Below are positions 28,105 to 37,674 of a stretch of 37,674 nucleotides of DNA, piece after piece. How positions within the stretch are numbered: position 1 is the stretch's first letter; the number at the start of each line of letters is the position of its first letter. The stretch is taken from NCBI GenBank assembly GCA_016200205.1, contig JACQFF010000073.1:1-37674 (forward strand), read 5' to 3'. The stretch is from Planctomycetia bacterium (GTDB lineage: Bacteria; Planctomycetota; Planctomycetia; Pirellulales; PALSA-1355). A program made the position numbers and the translations under genes. Under the pieces are notes generated by a model. It had not been told where the DNA came from. It made no database searches and saw only the letters and a list, made by a program, of their open reading frames with translations.

Positions 28105-29769
28105 TTACCACGAGCGGCCGTTTTTGCGAGTTCCGCACAGACAGACTTCCAAGCCCAAGGTCTCGGCCATCGCCGCCTTGGCAAACAGCGCCTTGTCCGC
28201 CTCCGCCGCGCTGTTGGCATAAGCCACTTGGATATGATTGGCTTTGTGCCGGGCCATCATCTGATCGCGTGACACGCCGTAGGTAACCGCGTGCATGATG
28301 GGCCACTGCGGCGTCGTTGCCTGCCAGCGTCTTTGGGTTTCTTCGCTGGGAAGTTTCACCACGCCGGCGCGCCCGATATCCAGGCACAGCCGGTCTCCTT
28401 CGACGAACACGCGCGACCAGACGATTTCCCCCGGCTTGGAAATTCCCTTCAGCGTTCCGCCGCCCGAGGGAAAATACATGGGCGGTTGCCGTTCGCTGCT
28501 GGCCCCCGCCCAGCCGCCGATAAAATGGGCCGGCGGCGCCGATCCGCTAATCAACAGCACCCACACGTAATCGGAGACCGTGCCGGATCGGTCCCAGTCG
28601 CCCCAACGGACGTCGTGCAAGGTGTTTTCCACCGGCTGCTGCATAGCCTTGTGCACGCGATACGTCATCAGGCCGTCCAAGCCGGCACACTCATCGACTT
28701 CGTTGAAGTGCGGTAGCGGTTCGCCCTCGTGGAGCACCCGCTTTCCATCTCGGCTGCGCACCGGCGGGCGGTCCGCATTGTTCAAAGTGCCTTCCACGAG
28801 ATCGCTGGCCGGCAGCAGGTCCTTCAGGCCTTGCTGATATTGAATGCCGATCGTGTGGCAACCGAAATCGTCGGCGAGCCGCAGGGCGGCGATGTACATT
28901 TTACATTGTTTGTGAATCTGTTCGTCGGTCAGATGCTCGGCATGGTTCGGACCAGTGACAAACCTCATACCACGCTCTTCCATCCATGCCCGCACGGCGC
29001 GCGCCTCGTCGTCGACAACTTGTGTCGTTTCGTAATACAGGGCCGATTGGCTGAGGCGTTCCTTGTAGACGCCCGTAGGGTGCAACAGATGATCGGGGAT
29101 GATGGCGTTGAACATGCCCATGCAACCCTCGTCGAACACTCCCATGATGGCCTTTTCGCGGCGCAATTGTTCGGCCAGCGCGGCGCCGAGCCGACGTTCC
29201 TTTCCGGGCGATTGGACGTCCTTCCAACGGGTCACGTGGTCGATTTTGTGTTTGACGGTTCCCTTGTCGAGCCAGCGCTTGAGATTGCGCACAAACGACT
29301 TGTCGGTGAAATCCTCGCTCCAGAGCGTCGAGTATTTGCGGCCCGCCTTGGTCAAGGAGCCGTTCAGGTTGAGCATGCCGACCAATCCTGGCCAGGTTCC
29401 CGACCAATTGGCCACGGTAAGCACCGGGCCCTCGTGCGACACCAGCCCGCTCAGTACGTGATGCGAGTATTGCCAGACCGCTTCGGCGACGATGAGTTTG
29501 GCCTTGGGGTCGATAGAACCGAAGATTTGCATGCCTTCTTTTTGCGAGCCGATGAATCCGTGGTCTTCGGCCGGTTTGTAAGGATGAGCCCGCACGAGTT
29601 CATAACCCTCATCCGCTACCGCGCGCGTCAAAGCTCGTTCCATCTCCTGCTGGGCCGGCCAGCATTTTTGGTTGGCGCTCAGGCGCAGGTCGCCGCTGGC
29701 AACGAGCAGCACTTGATTCTTTTTGATCTTGTTGGGCTTGGACGCAGTGGGAAGCCGATATTCCGACAT
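28105..29769 (-). CDS. L-fucose/L-arabinose isomerase-like protein
   Basis: 554 aa; substrate-isomerase-like architecture ([74 protein letters not shown]). Confidence 0.65.
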   Translation of the reverse strand: MSEYRLPTASKPNKIKKNQVLLVASGDLRLSANQKCWPAQQEMERALTRAVADEGYELVRAHPYKPAEDHGFIGSQKEGMQIFGSIDPKAKLIVAEAVWQYSHHVLSGLVSHEGPVLTVANWSGTWPGLVGMLNLNGSLTKAGRKYSTLWSEDFTDKSFVRNLKRWLDKGTVKHKIDHVTRWKDVQSPGKERRLGAALAEQLRREKAIMGVFDEGCMGMFNAIIPDHLLHPTGVYKERLSQSALYYETTQVVDDEARAVRAWMEERGMRFVTGPNHAEHLTDEQIHKQCKMYIAALRLADDFGCHTIGIQYQQGLKDLLPASDLVEGTLNNADRPPVRSRDGKRVLHEGEPLPHFNEVDECAGLDGLMTYRVHKAMQQPVENTLHDVRWGDWDRSGTVSDYVWVLLISGSAPPAHFIGGWAGASSERQPPMYFPSGGGTLKGISKPGEIVWSRVFVEGDRLCLDIGRAGVVKLPSEETQRRWQATTPQWPIMHAVTYGVSRDQMMARHKANHIQVAYANSAAEADKALFAKAAMAETLGLEVCLCGTRKNGRSW

Positions 29770-29883
29770 GCCAGAACTCCACTCAAGGTGTTGATCGTTG
29801 AAGGTTCGAAGTTGTCTGGAAGATAGCCGATCCGAAAGTCGTTCGCCCGGCGGAAAAAAATGCGGTGCGGTGCGGTCGGGACT

Positions 29884-32800
29884 CTACTCGGAGATGATCT
29901 CTACCTGGCCCCAATAGGCAGCGTCGAATTTCCCACTCTGCGTCGCGTTGAGCAATTCCAAATGGACTTTCTTGCCGGCGAGCGAAGTCAGGTCGAGCGA
30001 AATCGTTTGCCACCTGGCCGCGGCGTCCTTTGAGCCGACCAGTGCCTGGTGCAGGCGATTGCCATTGGCGTTAACCGTCAGATTCCAAGCACCTTGCGGA
30101 TCGTGGGAGACGCTCAAAACGAGTCGCGTTCGCTTGTCCTCGGGCACTTCGACGACGGCCCGCAGAATGCATGGCTCTTGGCGGCTCACGGGGCACGTTC
30201 GCAAGACGCCCTCGCGGCCGAGATGTTCCTCGACGATTGCCAGCCCCGCTTTGCCCGCTTTGGACGTGGAGAAGCCGGGGGCAAGCTGTTGCACCAATGT
30301 CGCGAATTGGGCCGGATCGTTCGTCTCTCGCGGCACGATGGGCTGCGCACCCGGCAGCTTTTTCGAGCTCGGATCGCTCGGCGGCTTGTCCAAGGTGAGC
30401 AGCGCGAATAAATCGGCCAACTCCTGAGGCTTCAGTTGCTTTTCCAACTCCTCGGGCATCAGCGAAAGATGGCTGGCTTTCATCTCCTCGACATCTTGTC
30501 GCGCGATGGTCTCCAGCTTGCCTCCTTGAGTTTTCAGGACGACTCGCTGATTGCTTTCCTCCGCCAGCAAACCAGTCAGCACTCGACCGTCGACGGTGAC
30601 TATGGTCCGCGCTTGGTAAGCGGCTCCAATGACCAGGCTCGGGTCGAATACATTCGACAGGAGCTGTTCGAACGAACTACGGCCGTTGAGCGTGATATCG
30701 GGCCCGACGTCCTGTCCCTCACCGTAAATCTTGTGGCACTGTCCGCAAACGCGATTGAAAATTGCCTGGCCGGCCTGGGCATCGCCCGGCGTGCGGCGCA
30801 AAAAAGTGCGCATCTGGGCGATCACGTCTTCGCGCTTCGGATCCCGTTCGCTGCGGATCGAGCCCCACTGGGCTCGTACTTTGGCCGCCAGCGTGGCGTT
30901 CCCGCCCAGCATCAGTTGCCGCACTTGATTGACATTCAGGGCCGTCGCGGGAATCTCCTGGCGACCGATGGCATCCAGCAATTGTTCGGCCCAAGCGGTT
31001 CGTTCCGTGAGTACCTCGATGGCCCGCGGCCGCAATTCCGGCTCGAGTTGCTGATAGCTGGTCAGAATTGCCTTTGCTACCCACGGTGCGTCCACGCGAG
31101 CCACCAGCCCGAGCGTGGCGCTACGCAACTCAACGGGAATGAATTTGGTGTCCGTCAGCAGCGGGGGCACCACCGCTTCGAGTGAAGGGTCACCGATCGC
31201 CGCCAAGGCGGCCATCGCCTGGATGCGGCGCTCGGTCGGTTGGTCGGCGGCAAGCAACAGGCTGCGGACTGCCTTAAGCGCTTGCGTGTCTTTCCAGGTG
31301 GTCGCCAGGATCGCCGCATTGAAGTAGAGCGGATCGCCCGCGGAACCGACCAGGATCTTCTGCACGATCAGTTCCAGCCGGGGCCGCAATTGAACGAGCT
31401 GCTGGGGGGTGATTTCCCGGTCTTGCAGCTTGCTCGCCAGCGCCGTCAAGCACTTTTGCATGGCGGCCGGATCGCGCCCGGATCCATCGAATAGAAAATT
31501 CATCAGCGCAACGATCGGCCCGGGGTCGCGAGTGCTGCGGCCGAGCACCCGATCGATCACGCGGGGCATCATCGTCGAAATCGCCGGCGACTTCTTGTAG
31601 TCGTCTTGGGCGACAAGCCGCAGAAATTGTTCACTCTGCTCTTCCAGCAGTGGAGAGAGATTCTGCCAAAAGATATGCGGGATGAGCTTGTCGTCGCCGC
31701 TGGCGGCCAGCACTTCCAATAAAAGCGGCAGCGGATCGAGGCCCTCGATCTTTTTGGCGGCAATAGCGACCTGTAAACGCACTTCGGGCGAAGGGTCGCG
31801 AGCCATCGACGCGATTTTCTGCCGCACTGTGGGATCGACTCGGCCAAAGTTACCCGCCGCACGGACTCCCCAAGCGCGAAAGCCGGGGTCTTGGTCGACG
31901 AGCAATGCTTGGTGGAGTTCCAACGACAGCGAGCCACTGCCGACGAGCGTCCATAAGGCATGCATCCGCGCCTTGCGTGGCGCCGCGGCCTCGCCGACGA
32001 GCCGCTCCAGTTGCGGCCGGGTTTGCCGATCGTTGCGCTCGCACAGGATTCGCTGAGCGAGATCGCGGAAGAAAACGTTGGGGCTGTACAGTCGCCGGAT
32101 TAATTGGACATCGGTCTCGGCCGCCAAATCGAAGGGTGCCGCGCGTGGGCTGTTTTCATAGCGGACGCGGTAGAGGCGGCCCTTGGAGCGATCGATGCCT
32201 TCCGCATCGCGGCGCGCGTCCTGGTAACAGTGATAGCGGTCGTACCAATCCAAAATATAGAGACAACCGTCGGGGCCCGTTTTTTGCGCGACGGGCATGA
32301 ACCAGGCGTCGTTGGCGGTCAGAAAATCGGGCGCTTCAGTGCCAAGATATGTCGAGCCGACGCGCGACAACACGTCCACATTGATGCCGTTCCCGTGGAT
32401 ATTGCCCATGTACAGCCGTTCGCGGTACGCCGGCGGATACGCATCGCTATCAAAAAAATGAATGCCGCAATAGGCCGCTTTCTGATGTTTATGCCTGACA
32501 ATCGAGCCCATCGGCGAAGTGAAGGGCGGATAAGGTCCACCTTGGCGAATGTAATAGCCCGTTTCGGCCAGGTGCCAAAGATGATCGATCACGCAGGCGC
32601 TCACGAACGCGCTGCCATCGCCGTCCCAGGCGACTCCCCACGGATTACTGGTTCCTTCGGCGAAGAGCTGAAAATCGCGCGTGCGTGGATGAATGCGAAA
32701 CAGCGCGCAGGTGAAGTCGTACTGCTTGCCCCGGTGTTCGACGTGGCTCTGGTTGAACACTCCATTGAGACCGTATAGCCATCCATCGGGCCCCCAGGTC

Positions 32801-33342
32801 AATGAGTTGGGCAATTCATGGGTGTCGTCGCGCCCGAATCCACTGACGACGACTTCTCGCTTGTCGGCTTTGCCATCGCCGTCGGTATCTTGCAAAAAGA
32901 GAATGTCGGGGGCGTTGGCCACCCAAACGCCTCCGTAGCCCACTGCGATGCCGGAGGGAATATTGAATCCCTCGGCAAAGACGGCGAACTTATCCGCTTT
33001 GCCGTCGCCATTGGTATCTTCCAGCACCTTGATGCGGTCGCGTCCGGGTCCTGGTTCGAGGCGAGGGTATTCGAGGCTCTCGGTAATCCAAATCCGGCCC
33101 CGTTCGTCGAACGTCATCGCCACGGGATTGACGATGTCGGGTTCGCTGGCCACCAACTCGACCGTGAATCCCTCGGGCAACGACATCTTCTTCATCGCCT
33201 CAGCTGGCGAAAGCGGCGGCCCTGGGGGCTTGTCTTGGGCATGGGGAATGACTTCCGCCGGCGCGGAAAAAAGGGCAGGAGTGCAAACCGCTTGCAAGAC
33301 ACAAACGGAAACGATCGTTGCGCAAATTGAGAATCGTTTCAT
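29884..33342 (-). CDS. PVC-type heme-binding CxxCH protein / membrane-bound dehydrogenase with HEAT repeats and C-terminal cytochrome c domain
   Basis: LPEGFTVELVASEPDIVNPVAMTFDERGRIWITESLEYP; HEAT-like middle; FNRVCGQCHKIYGEGQDVGPDITLNGR. Confidence 0.93.
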   Translation of the reverse strand: MKRFSICATIVSVCVLQAVCTPALFSAPAEVIPHAQDKPPGPPLSPAEAMKKMSLPEGFTVELVASEPDIVNPVAMTFDERGRIWITESLEYPRLEPGPGRDRIKVLEDTNGDGKADKFAVFAEGFNIPSGIAVGYGGVWVANAPDILFLQDTDGDGKADKREVVVSGFGRDDTHELPNSLTWGPDGWLYGLNGVFNQSHVEHRGKQYDFTCALFRIHPRTRDFQLFAEGTSNPWGVAWDGDGSAFVSACVIDHLWHLAETGYYIRQGGPYPPFTSPMGSIVRHKHQKAAYCGIHFFDSDAYPPAYRERLYMGNIHGNGINVDVLSRVGSTYLGTEAPDFLTANDAWFMPVAQKTGPDGCLYILDWYDRYHCYQDARRDAEGIDRSKGRLYRVRYENSPRAAPFDLAAETDVQLIRRLYSPNVFFRDLAQRILCERNDRQTRPQLERLVGEAAAPRKARMHALWTLVGSGSLSLELHQALLVDQDPGFRAWGVRAAGNFGRVDPTVRQKIASMARDPSPEVRLQVAIAAKKIEGLDPLPLLLEVLAASGDDKLIPHIFWQNLSPLLEEQSEQFLRLVAQDDYKKSPAISTMMPRVIDRVLGRSTRDPGPIVALMNFLFDGSGRDPAAMQKCLTALASKLQDREITPQQLVQLRPRLELIVQKILVGSAGDPLYFNAAILATTWKDTQALKAVRSLLLAADQPTERRIQAMAALAAIGDPSLEAVVPPLLTDTKFIPVELRSATLGLVARVDAPWVAKAILTSYQQLEPELRPRAIEVLTERTAWAEQLLDAIGRQEIPATALNVNQVRQLMLGGNATLAAKVRAQWGSIRSERDPKREDVIAQMRTFLRRTPGDAQAGQAIFNRVCGQCHKIYGEGQDVGPDITLNGRSSFEQLLSNVFDPSLVIGAAYQARTIVTVDGRVLTGLLAEESNQRVVLKTQGGKLETIARQDVEEMKASHLSLMPEELEKQLKPQELADLFALLTLDKPPSDPSSKKLPGAQPIVPRETNDPAQFATLVQQLAPGFSTSKAGKAGLAIVEEHLGREGVLRTCPVSRQEPCILRAVVEVPEDKRTRLVLSVSHDPQGAWNLTVNANGNRLHQALVGSKDAAARWQTISLDLTSLAGKKVHLELLNATQSGKFDAAYWGQVEIISE

Positions 33343-33544
33343 GGACCTGCCTGGGGGCCATCGAACATGGGCTGAGAACCGCGCTCTTGCCGGCTTAAAA
33401 TGCTGATTATGGGCAGTCGCCGGCCCGCTCGCAACCGGCCCAGCCCGCAATCACCAACCGTCAGACTCGCTTGACACATCCTGCGCGGGGCGAGCAGAAT
33501 TGAGTTGGGCATCTTTTTCTCTTTTGGGAATTGACGGACCGAAC

Positions 33545-34372
33545 ATGCAATCTACGCCATCGAACCGTTCCGGGCCGGCGCTCGTCGCTTGGGCCTGTTT
33601 TTTTGTTGCCGTTGCCGGCTGCGGCACGGCGGATTACGAATCCCTGTTGAATAGGCAGCTTAACGACATTCGGGCTGGCGCACCCTTTCGAACGTTGTTT
33701 GGGCCGACCGAACTGTCCGACACGCCCATTAAAATCCGGGTGCCGATGGCTTTCAAACACTCCTACATGGAAAACAGCTCGCATCCCGACGACGGCGCAA
33801 AAATCAGTCCCGATCGTGTTCAGCCGCCGTTTTTGCCGTTGCCGGGGTTCAAGTTGTGCTACGAGAGCCAAGTGGAGAACGTCGAGGGTCGGCCGCCGTT
33901 TTATTGTTACCTGGCCGCTATTCCCTCCAAGCCGGGCGATGCCCAAAAGCTGGCGGCCGATTTGCAAGCCAAGCTGAAGGCGAAATTCAATGACACTCCG
34001 GATGCCTGGGAAGAATTGGACGCCAATACTCCCCAAAACAAGGGGCTGCCCTGGAAGAAGATTCGCGTTACGGGCGAGCAGCCATTCCGAGTGACAGACG
34101 TCATGGGGATCGTTTCCAAGAATCTGCCCGGCGTCTTTGAACTATGGATGCACGACGCTCAGGACTACATCGTCCTGGTTGGCTGGCGTGCGCCCTCGTC
34201 GATCGAAGGTCCTGCGAGCGCTCAGCCTCCTCCGTCGATGTCGCCTACCGGCGTAATGACTTCGGCCGCGCAAGATGTCAGGCCCGATTTTTCGACGATG
34301 CCCGCCTTGACCGCCGGCACGCTTACGATCGAACAACCCGCCGGATCGCCGCCTGCGGAGGGCAATGGATGA
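33545..34372 (+). CDS. Hypothetical lipoprotein
   Basis: ALVAWACFFVAVAGCGTADYES lipobox; 275 aa. Confidence 0.78.
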   Translation: MQSTPSNRSGPALVAWACFFVAVAGCGTADYESLLNRQLNDIRAGAPFRTLFGPTELSDTPIKIRVPMAFKHSYMENSSHPDDGAKISPDRVQPPFLPLPGFKLCYESQVENVEGRPPFYCYLAAIPSKPGDAQKLAADLQAKLKAKFNDTPDAWEELDANTPQNKGLPWKKIRVTGEQPFRVTDVMGIVSKNLPGVFELWMHDAQDYIVLVGWRAPSSIEGPASAQPPPSMSPTGVMTSAAQDVRPDFSTMPALTAGTLTIEQPAGSPPAEGNG

Positions 34373-34575
34373 GGTCTCTCTGATCTCTCCGCGAGGATGA
34401 ATCGCACGGAAAATGGAATCTGCCCCTCGCGAGCGACGCGGTTAATATAGACTGACGAGGTTGCGACCCGCTACGCGGTTGGGTAGACTCTTGGGCAATC
34501 CTCGGAACTGATGCAAACCTCGCTTGCCGCGGCGAGTCCTGCCCTCGAAACCGACCTGCCAAAAAGGAGCTGTCG

Positions 34576-35886
34576 ATGATCCACCGATTGGCTGTGCCAT
34601 TTTGTTGCTTGCTGGCGGTCGTTTTGTGTTTGCCCGCGGTGGCCGCCGAAAAACGCCCGTTGTCCAAAGGCACGCCCGGAGCCGAATGGCCCCAATGGCG
34701 CGGCGAGCATCGCGACGGCATTTCGACCGACACCGGCTTGCTCAACCAGTGGCCCAAAGACGGCCCGCCCTTGCTCTGGAAAGCCAGTGGCCTGGGAAAG
34801 GGGTTTTCAAGCATCTCGATTGCCAACGGCCGCATCTTCACCGCAGGAGATCGTGAGACAGGCCAGCACGTCATCGCCTTGAATTTGGCCGATGGGAAGG
34901 AAATCTGGAGCACGCGCATCAGCGATGTCTGGGCGCCGGACGGATATGCCGGGCCTCGCTGCACGCCGACCATCGATGGCAGTCGGGTGTACGTCGTGGG
35001 TCCCCACGGTGATTTGGTGTGCTTGGAGTCCGACAGCGGCACGGAAGTCTGGCATCGTAACATGAAGGCCGATTTCGGCGGACAGATGCACTCCGGTTGG
35101 GGCTATAGCGAATCTCCGCTCGTCGATGGCGACCGGCTGGTCTGCACGCCGGGCGGTCCGGAGGCGGGCATCGTGGCGCTTAATAGAAAAACCGGGGCCG
35201 AAATTTGGCGCTGTGCCGTTGGCAATCCTGGCGACCGCGGCGGCAATGGCGCGGCATACTCTTCGATCGTGGTCAGCAATGGTGGGGGCGTCCGCCAATA
35301 CGTCCAACTGATGGGCCGTGGGGCCGTTGGCGTGGCCACCAAAAACGGAAAATTCCTCTGGAGCTACAACCGCGTCGCCAACGGAACGGCTAATGTTCCC
35401 ACGCCCGTGGTGCACGACGATTACGTATTTGTCTCCTCCGGTTATCAGACCGGAGCGGCCCTCCTGCACTTGCAAGCAGCCGATGGCGGCGTCAATGCCG
35501 ACGAGGTTTATTTCCTCGACGGAAAGCAATTCCAAAACCATCACGGCGGGATGATCATGCTCGGAGACTATATTTACGCCGGTCACGGCCATAACGCGGG
35601 CGCTCCGACCTGCTTGGAATGGAAGACCGGCAAAACCGTGTGGCGTCACAACCGTGGACCGGGCAAGGGCTCGGCCGCCGTCGCTTATGCCGACGGGAAT
35701 TTATATTTCCGCTTCCAAGACGGAGTCATGGCGCTGGTCGGCGCTACGCCCGACGAGTATCAGGAAAAAGGGCACTTTCAAATCCCCGACGTAAGCCAGC
35801 CAAGTTGGTCTCACCCAGTGATCGTCGGCGGCAAGTTGTATCTGCGCGAGCAAGACGCGCTGCTCTGTTACGACGTGAAAAAGTAG
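34576..35886 (+). CDS. Secreted PQQ-binding-like beta-propeller repeat protein
   Basis: WPQWRGEHRDGISTDTGLLNQWPKDGPPLLWKASGLGKGFSSISIANGRIFTAGDRETGQHVIALNLADGKEIWSTRI. Confidence 0.93.
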   Translation: MIHRLAVPFCCLLAVVLCLPAVAAEKRPLSKGTPGAEWPQWRGEHRDGISTDTGLLNQWPKDGPPLLWKASGLGKGFSSISIANGRIFTAGDRETGQHVIALNLADGKEIWSTRISDVWAPDGYAGPRCTPTIDGSRVYVVGPHGDLVCLESDSGTEVWHRNMKADFGGQMHSGWGYSESPLVDGDRLVCTPGGPEAGIVALNRKTGAEIWRCAVGNPGDRGGNGAAYSSIVVSNGGGVRQYVQLMGRGAVGVATKNGKFLWSYNRVANGTANVPTPVVHDDYVFVSSGYQTGAALLHLQAADGGVNADEVYFLDGKQFQNHHGGMIMLGDYIYAGHGHNAGAPTCLEWKTGKTVWRHNRGPGKGSAAVAYADGNLYFRFQDGVMALVGATPDEYQEKGHFQIPDVSQPSWSHPVIVGGKLYLREQDALLCYDVKK

Positions 35887-35954
35887 TCCCCGGCCGGCTC
35901 CTCATCGTAAATCGGCAGCGTGTATTTCATGTGCTTGCGTCCCGTCTCGCCAGA

Positions 35955-36251
35955 CTAGCCGCCAGCTAGCGCGCCGATGATCAGAAGGGGTTCCGCTCCC
36001 GACGCGACGGCGTCGGGCAGCGGGGAATCGGGTGGCTCATGGGAGAGATCCTGCTCGCAGGCGAAGAACCTGAGAAACGGTCGGCGCAACTGAGTGACGT
36101 GGTCGCGGATCGTCCCGCGCAGCATAGGATAGCGGGCCTCGAGTGCGTCAAGGATCGAGCGCTGCGTAACCGGACCCTCGACGTCGAGTTTTACTTCGCC
36201 GCTGATATGGGCCAGGATTCGCAGATGTAGGGGCAGTTCCACTCGTATCAT
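35955..36251 (-). CDS. MoaD/ThiS-like ubiquitin-fold protein
   Basis: [74 protein letters not shown]-terminal GALAGG. Confidence 0.75.
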   Translation of the reverse strand: MIRVELPLHLRILAHISGEVKLDVEGPVTQRSILDALEARYPMLRGTIRDHVTQLRRPFLRFFACEQDLSHEPPDSPLPDAVASGAEPLLIIGALAGG

Positions 36252-36262
36252 GGCTGTGGAAT

Positions 36263-37378
36263 TTATCGCAGTGTCTGGACTTCGACGGACAGGACGGCCG
36301 GAAGATCTCGGACGATGGGAGCCCAATTGTCGCCGGCGTCGGCCGATGCGTACACCTGCCCGCCCGTGGTGCCGAAGTACACGCCGCACGGATCGAGCGA
36401 GTCGAGGGCCAGCGCGTCGCGCAACACGTTGACGTAGCAGTCGTTTTGCGGCAGACCTTTCGTGAGCGCTTCCCACTCGTTTCCACCCGTCCGGCTGCGG
36501 TACACGCGCAGCTTCCCATCGGGCGGAAAGTGCTCGGAGTCGCTCTTGATCGGGACTACGTAGATGGTGTCTGGCTCGTGCGCATGAACGTCGATCGGAA
36601 ATCCGAAATCGGTTGGCAAGTTACCGCTGACCTCCTGCCACGATTCGCCGCCGTTGTCGCTGCGCATCACGTCCCAGTGCTTCTGCATGAACAGCACGCT
36701 TGGACGGGACGAGTGCATCGCGATGCGGTGGACGCAATGGCCGACCTCCGCATTCGGATCGGGGAGGCCCTCTGACCGCAAGCCGCGGTTCATCGGCCAC
36801 CACGTCTTGCCACCATCGTCGGTTCGAAACACGCCCGCGGCGGAGATAGCGATGAAGATCCGCTCGGGATTTCTCGGATCAAGAACGATCGTGTGCAGGC
36901 CCATCCCACCGGCCCCTGGCTGCCAGAACCGTCCTGACTCATGGCCGCGCAGCCCGGGGAACTCCTGCCACGAGCGGCCGCCGTCCACGGAGCGGAACAA
37001 GGCGGCATCTTCCGCCCCAGCGTAGACGGTATCCGGATCGGTCAGTGACGGTTCGAGGTGCCAGACTCGCTTGAACTCCCAGGGATGGGGCGTGCCGTCG
37101 TACCAAAGGTGAGTGCCGGTGGCGCCGTCGTACGCAAACTTGTTGTCGACGGGCTCCCAGGTCTTGCCACCGTCGTTGGAGCGCTGGATCAATTGCCCGA
37201 ACCAGCCGCTGGACTGCGATGCGTACAGCCTGTTCGCGTCAACGGGCGAGCCCTTGACGTGGTAGATCTCCCAGCCCGCAAAGTGGGGGCCACTGATTTC
37301 CCACCGCTGGCGCTTGGCGTCCGATGTCAAGATGAACGCGCCCTTGCGCGTGCCAACCAGTACTCGTACTTCGCTCAT
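36263..37378 (-). CDS. BNR/VPS10-type repeat (sialidase-like) beta-propeller protein
   Basis: Repeated S.DGG.TW motifs: [48 protein letters not shown]. Confidence 0.9.
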   Translation of the reverse strand: MSEVRVLVGTRKGAFILTSDAKRQRWEISGPHFAGWEIYHVKGSPVDANRLYASQSSGWFGQLIQRSNDGGKTWEPVDNKFAYDGATGTHLWYDGTPHPWEFKRVWHLEPSLTDPDTVYAGAEDAALFRSVDGGRSWQEFPGLRGHESGRFWQPGAGGMGLHTIVLDPRNPERIFIAISAAGVFRTDDGGKTWWPMNRGLRSEGLPDPNAEVGHCVHRIAMHSSRPSVLFMQKHWDVMRSDNGGESWQEVSGNLPTDFGFPIDVHAHEPDTIYVVPIKSDSEHFPPDGKLRVYRSRTGGNEWEALTKGLPQNDCYVNVLRDALALDSLDPCGVYFGTTGGQVYASADAGDNWAPIVRDLPAVLSVEVQTLR

Positions 37379-37472
37379 TACTTACTCCTTCTGATCAGGG
37401 GTGGGCCGTGGCTCAAATCGGTTTGGCACCAACGATGATCTTCCATTGGTGGCATTCTCCCGAATCATGCAT

Positions 37473-37583
37473 AGAGCCTATCCGCTCGGACAAGGGGACA
37501 GTCCCATTTTGCTCCCCGACCATCCTGCGGATGGTGCCCGCCGCAAAATCGCGACAGTCCCCGACGGTTCTCGGACAGGCTCT
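37473..37583. repeat. REP-like imperfect palindrome
   Basis: Nested inverted arms: AGAGCCTATCCG (37473) / CGGACAGGCTCT (37572); ATTTTGC/GCAAAAT; perfect ACCATCC-tgc-GGATGGT (37519-37535); GGGGAC/GTCCCC. Confidence 0.8.
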
Positions 37584-37584
37584 T

Positions 37585-37605
37585 AGTTCGACTTTTGCAC
37601 TTTTT
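37585..37605 (-). repeat. 21-bp inverted repeat partner of 115-135
   Basis: agttcgacttttgcacttttt, exact reverse complement of 115-135. Confidence 0.95.
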
Positions 37606-37616
37606 CTGGAGCGTGA

Positions 37617-37674
37617 ATCGCGAATATGTCGGACAAAACGAGGCCCGAGCGAAGTTTCTGCAACCCCCGGTGCC
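37617..37674. repeat. 58-bp terminal direct repeat, identical to 1-58
   Basis: Exact identity to the window start. Confidence 0.98.

Noticed and set aside
28729-29826. 365-aa plus-strand ORF opposite the isomerase-like gene
   Set aside because: Antisense shadow ORF; the minus-strand isomerase-like protein is the coherent product.
1-37674. CRISPR array, phage module, restriction-modification or toxin-antitoxin system
   Set aside because: No regularly spaced repeats, cas genes, phage structural genes, methyltransferase motifs or TA pairs were recognised.

Overview
Chromosomal-looking window, probably Planctomycetota (PVC-type heme-binding CxxCH protein, secreted PQQ propeller, YfhO-like protein, Tad pilus genes), about 37.6 kb. 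The main finding is at about 2.49-5.21 kb: two adjacent secreted thioredoxin-fold genes, each split by one in-frame TGA exactly at the catalytic position. The first is a HEAT-repeat redoxin (...VFVYGDT-[TGA]-PVC..., a UxxC motif). The second is a deiodinase-like protein (...VFGSYT-[TGA]-PPF...YIREAHPTDGW, the iodothyronine deiodinase signature). Each TGA is followed by a bacterial-SECIS-like hairpin (apical loops AGUU and AGGUU). I read both as UGA-encoded selenoproteins that standard gene calling would break into four fragments. Less than 1 kb upstream lies a tRNA-Sec-like 3' portion (UCA anticodon loop, 7-bp variable arm, T arm, acceptor 3' strand) and a possible selD C-terminal relic. Other content: AhpD-like protein, NHS-type MFS transporter, a membrane glycosyltransferase/YfhO/DUF362/prenyltransferase-like cluster, a c-di-GMP-I (GEMM) riboswitch-like element upstream of a Flp/Tad pilus operon with an unlisted 35-aa membrane smORF, a fucose-isomerase-like protein, a PVC cytochrome, a PQQ propeller protein, and a MoaD-like/BNR-repeat pair. 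The two window ends share a 58-bp direct repeat flanked by a 21-bp inverted repeat and a REP-like palindrome. No database search or folding software was run; family names come from motif recognition.
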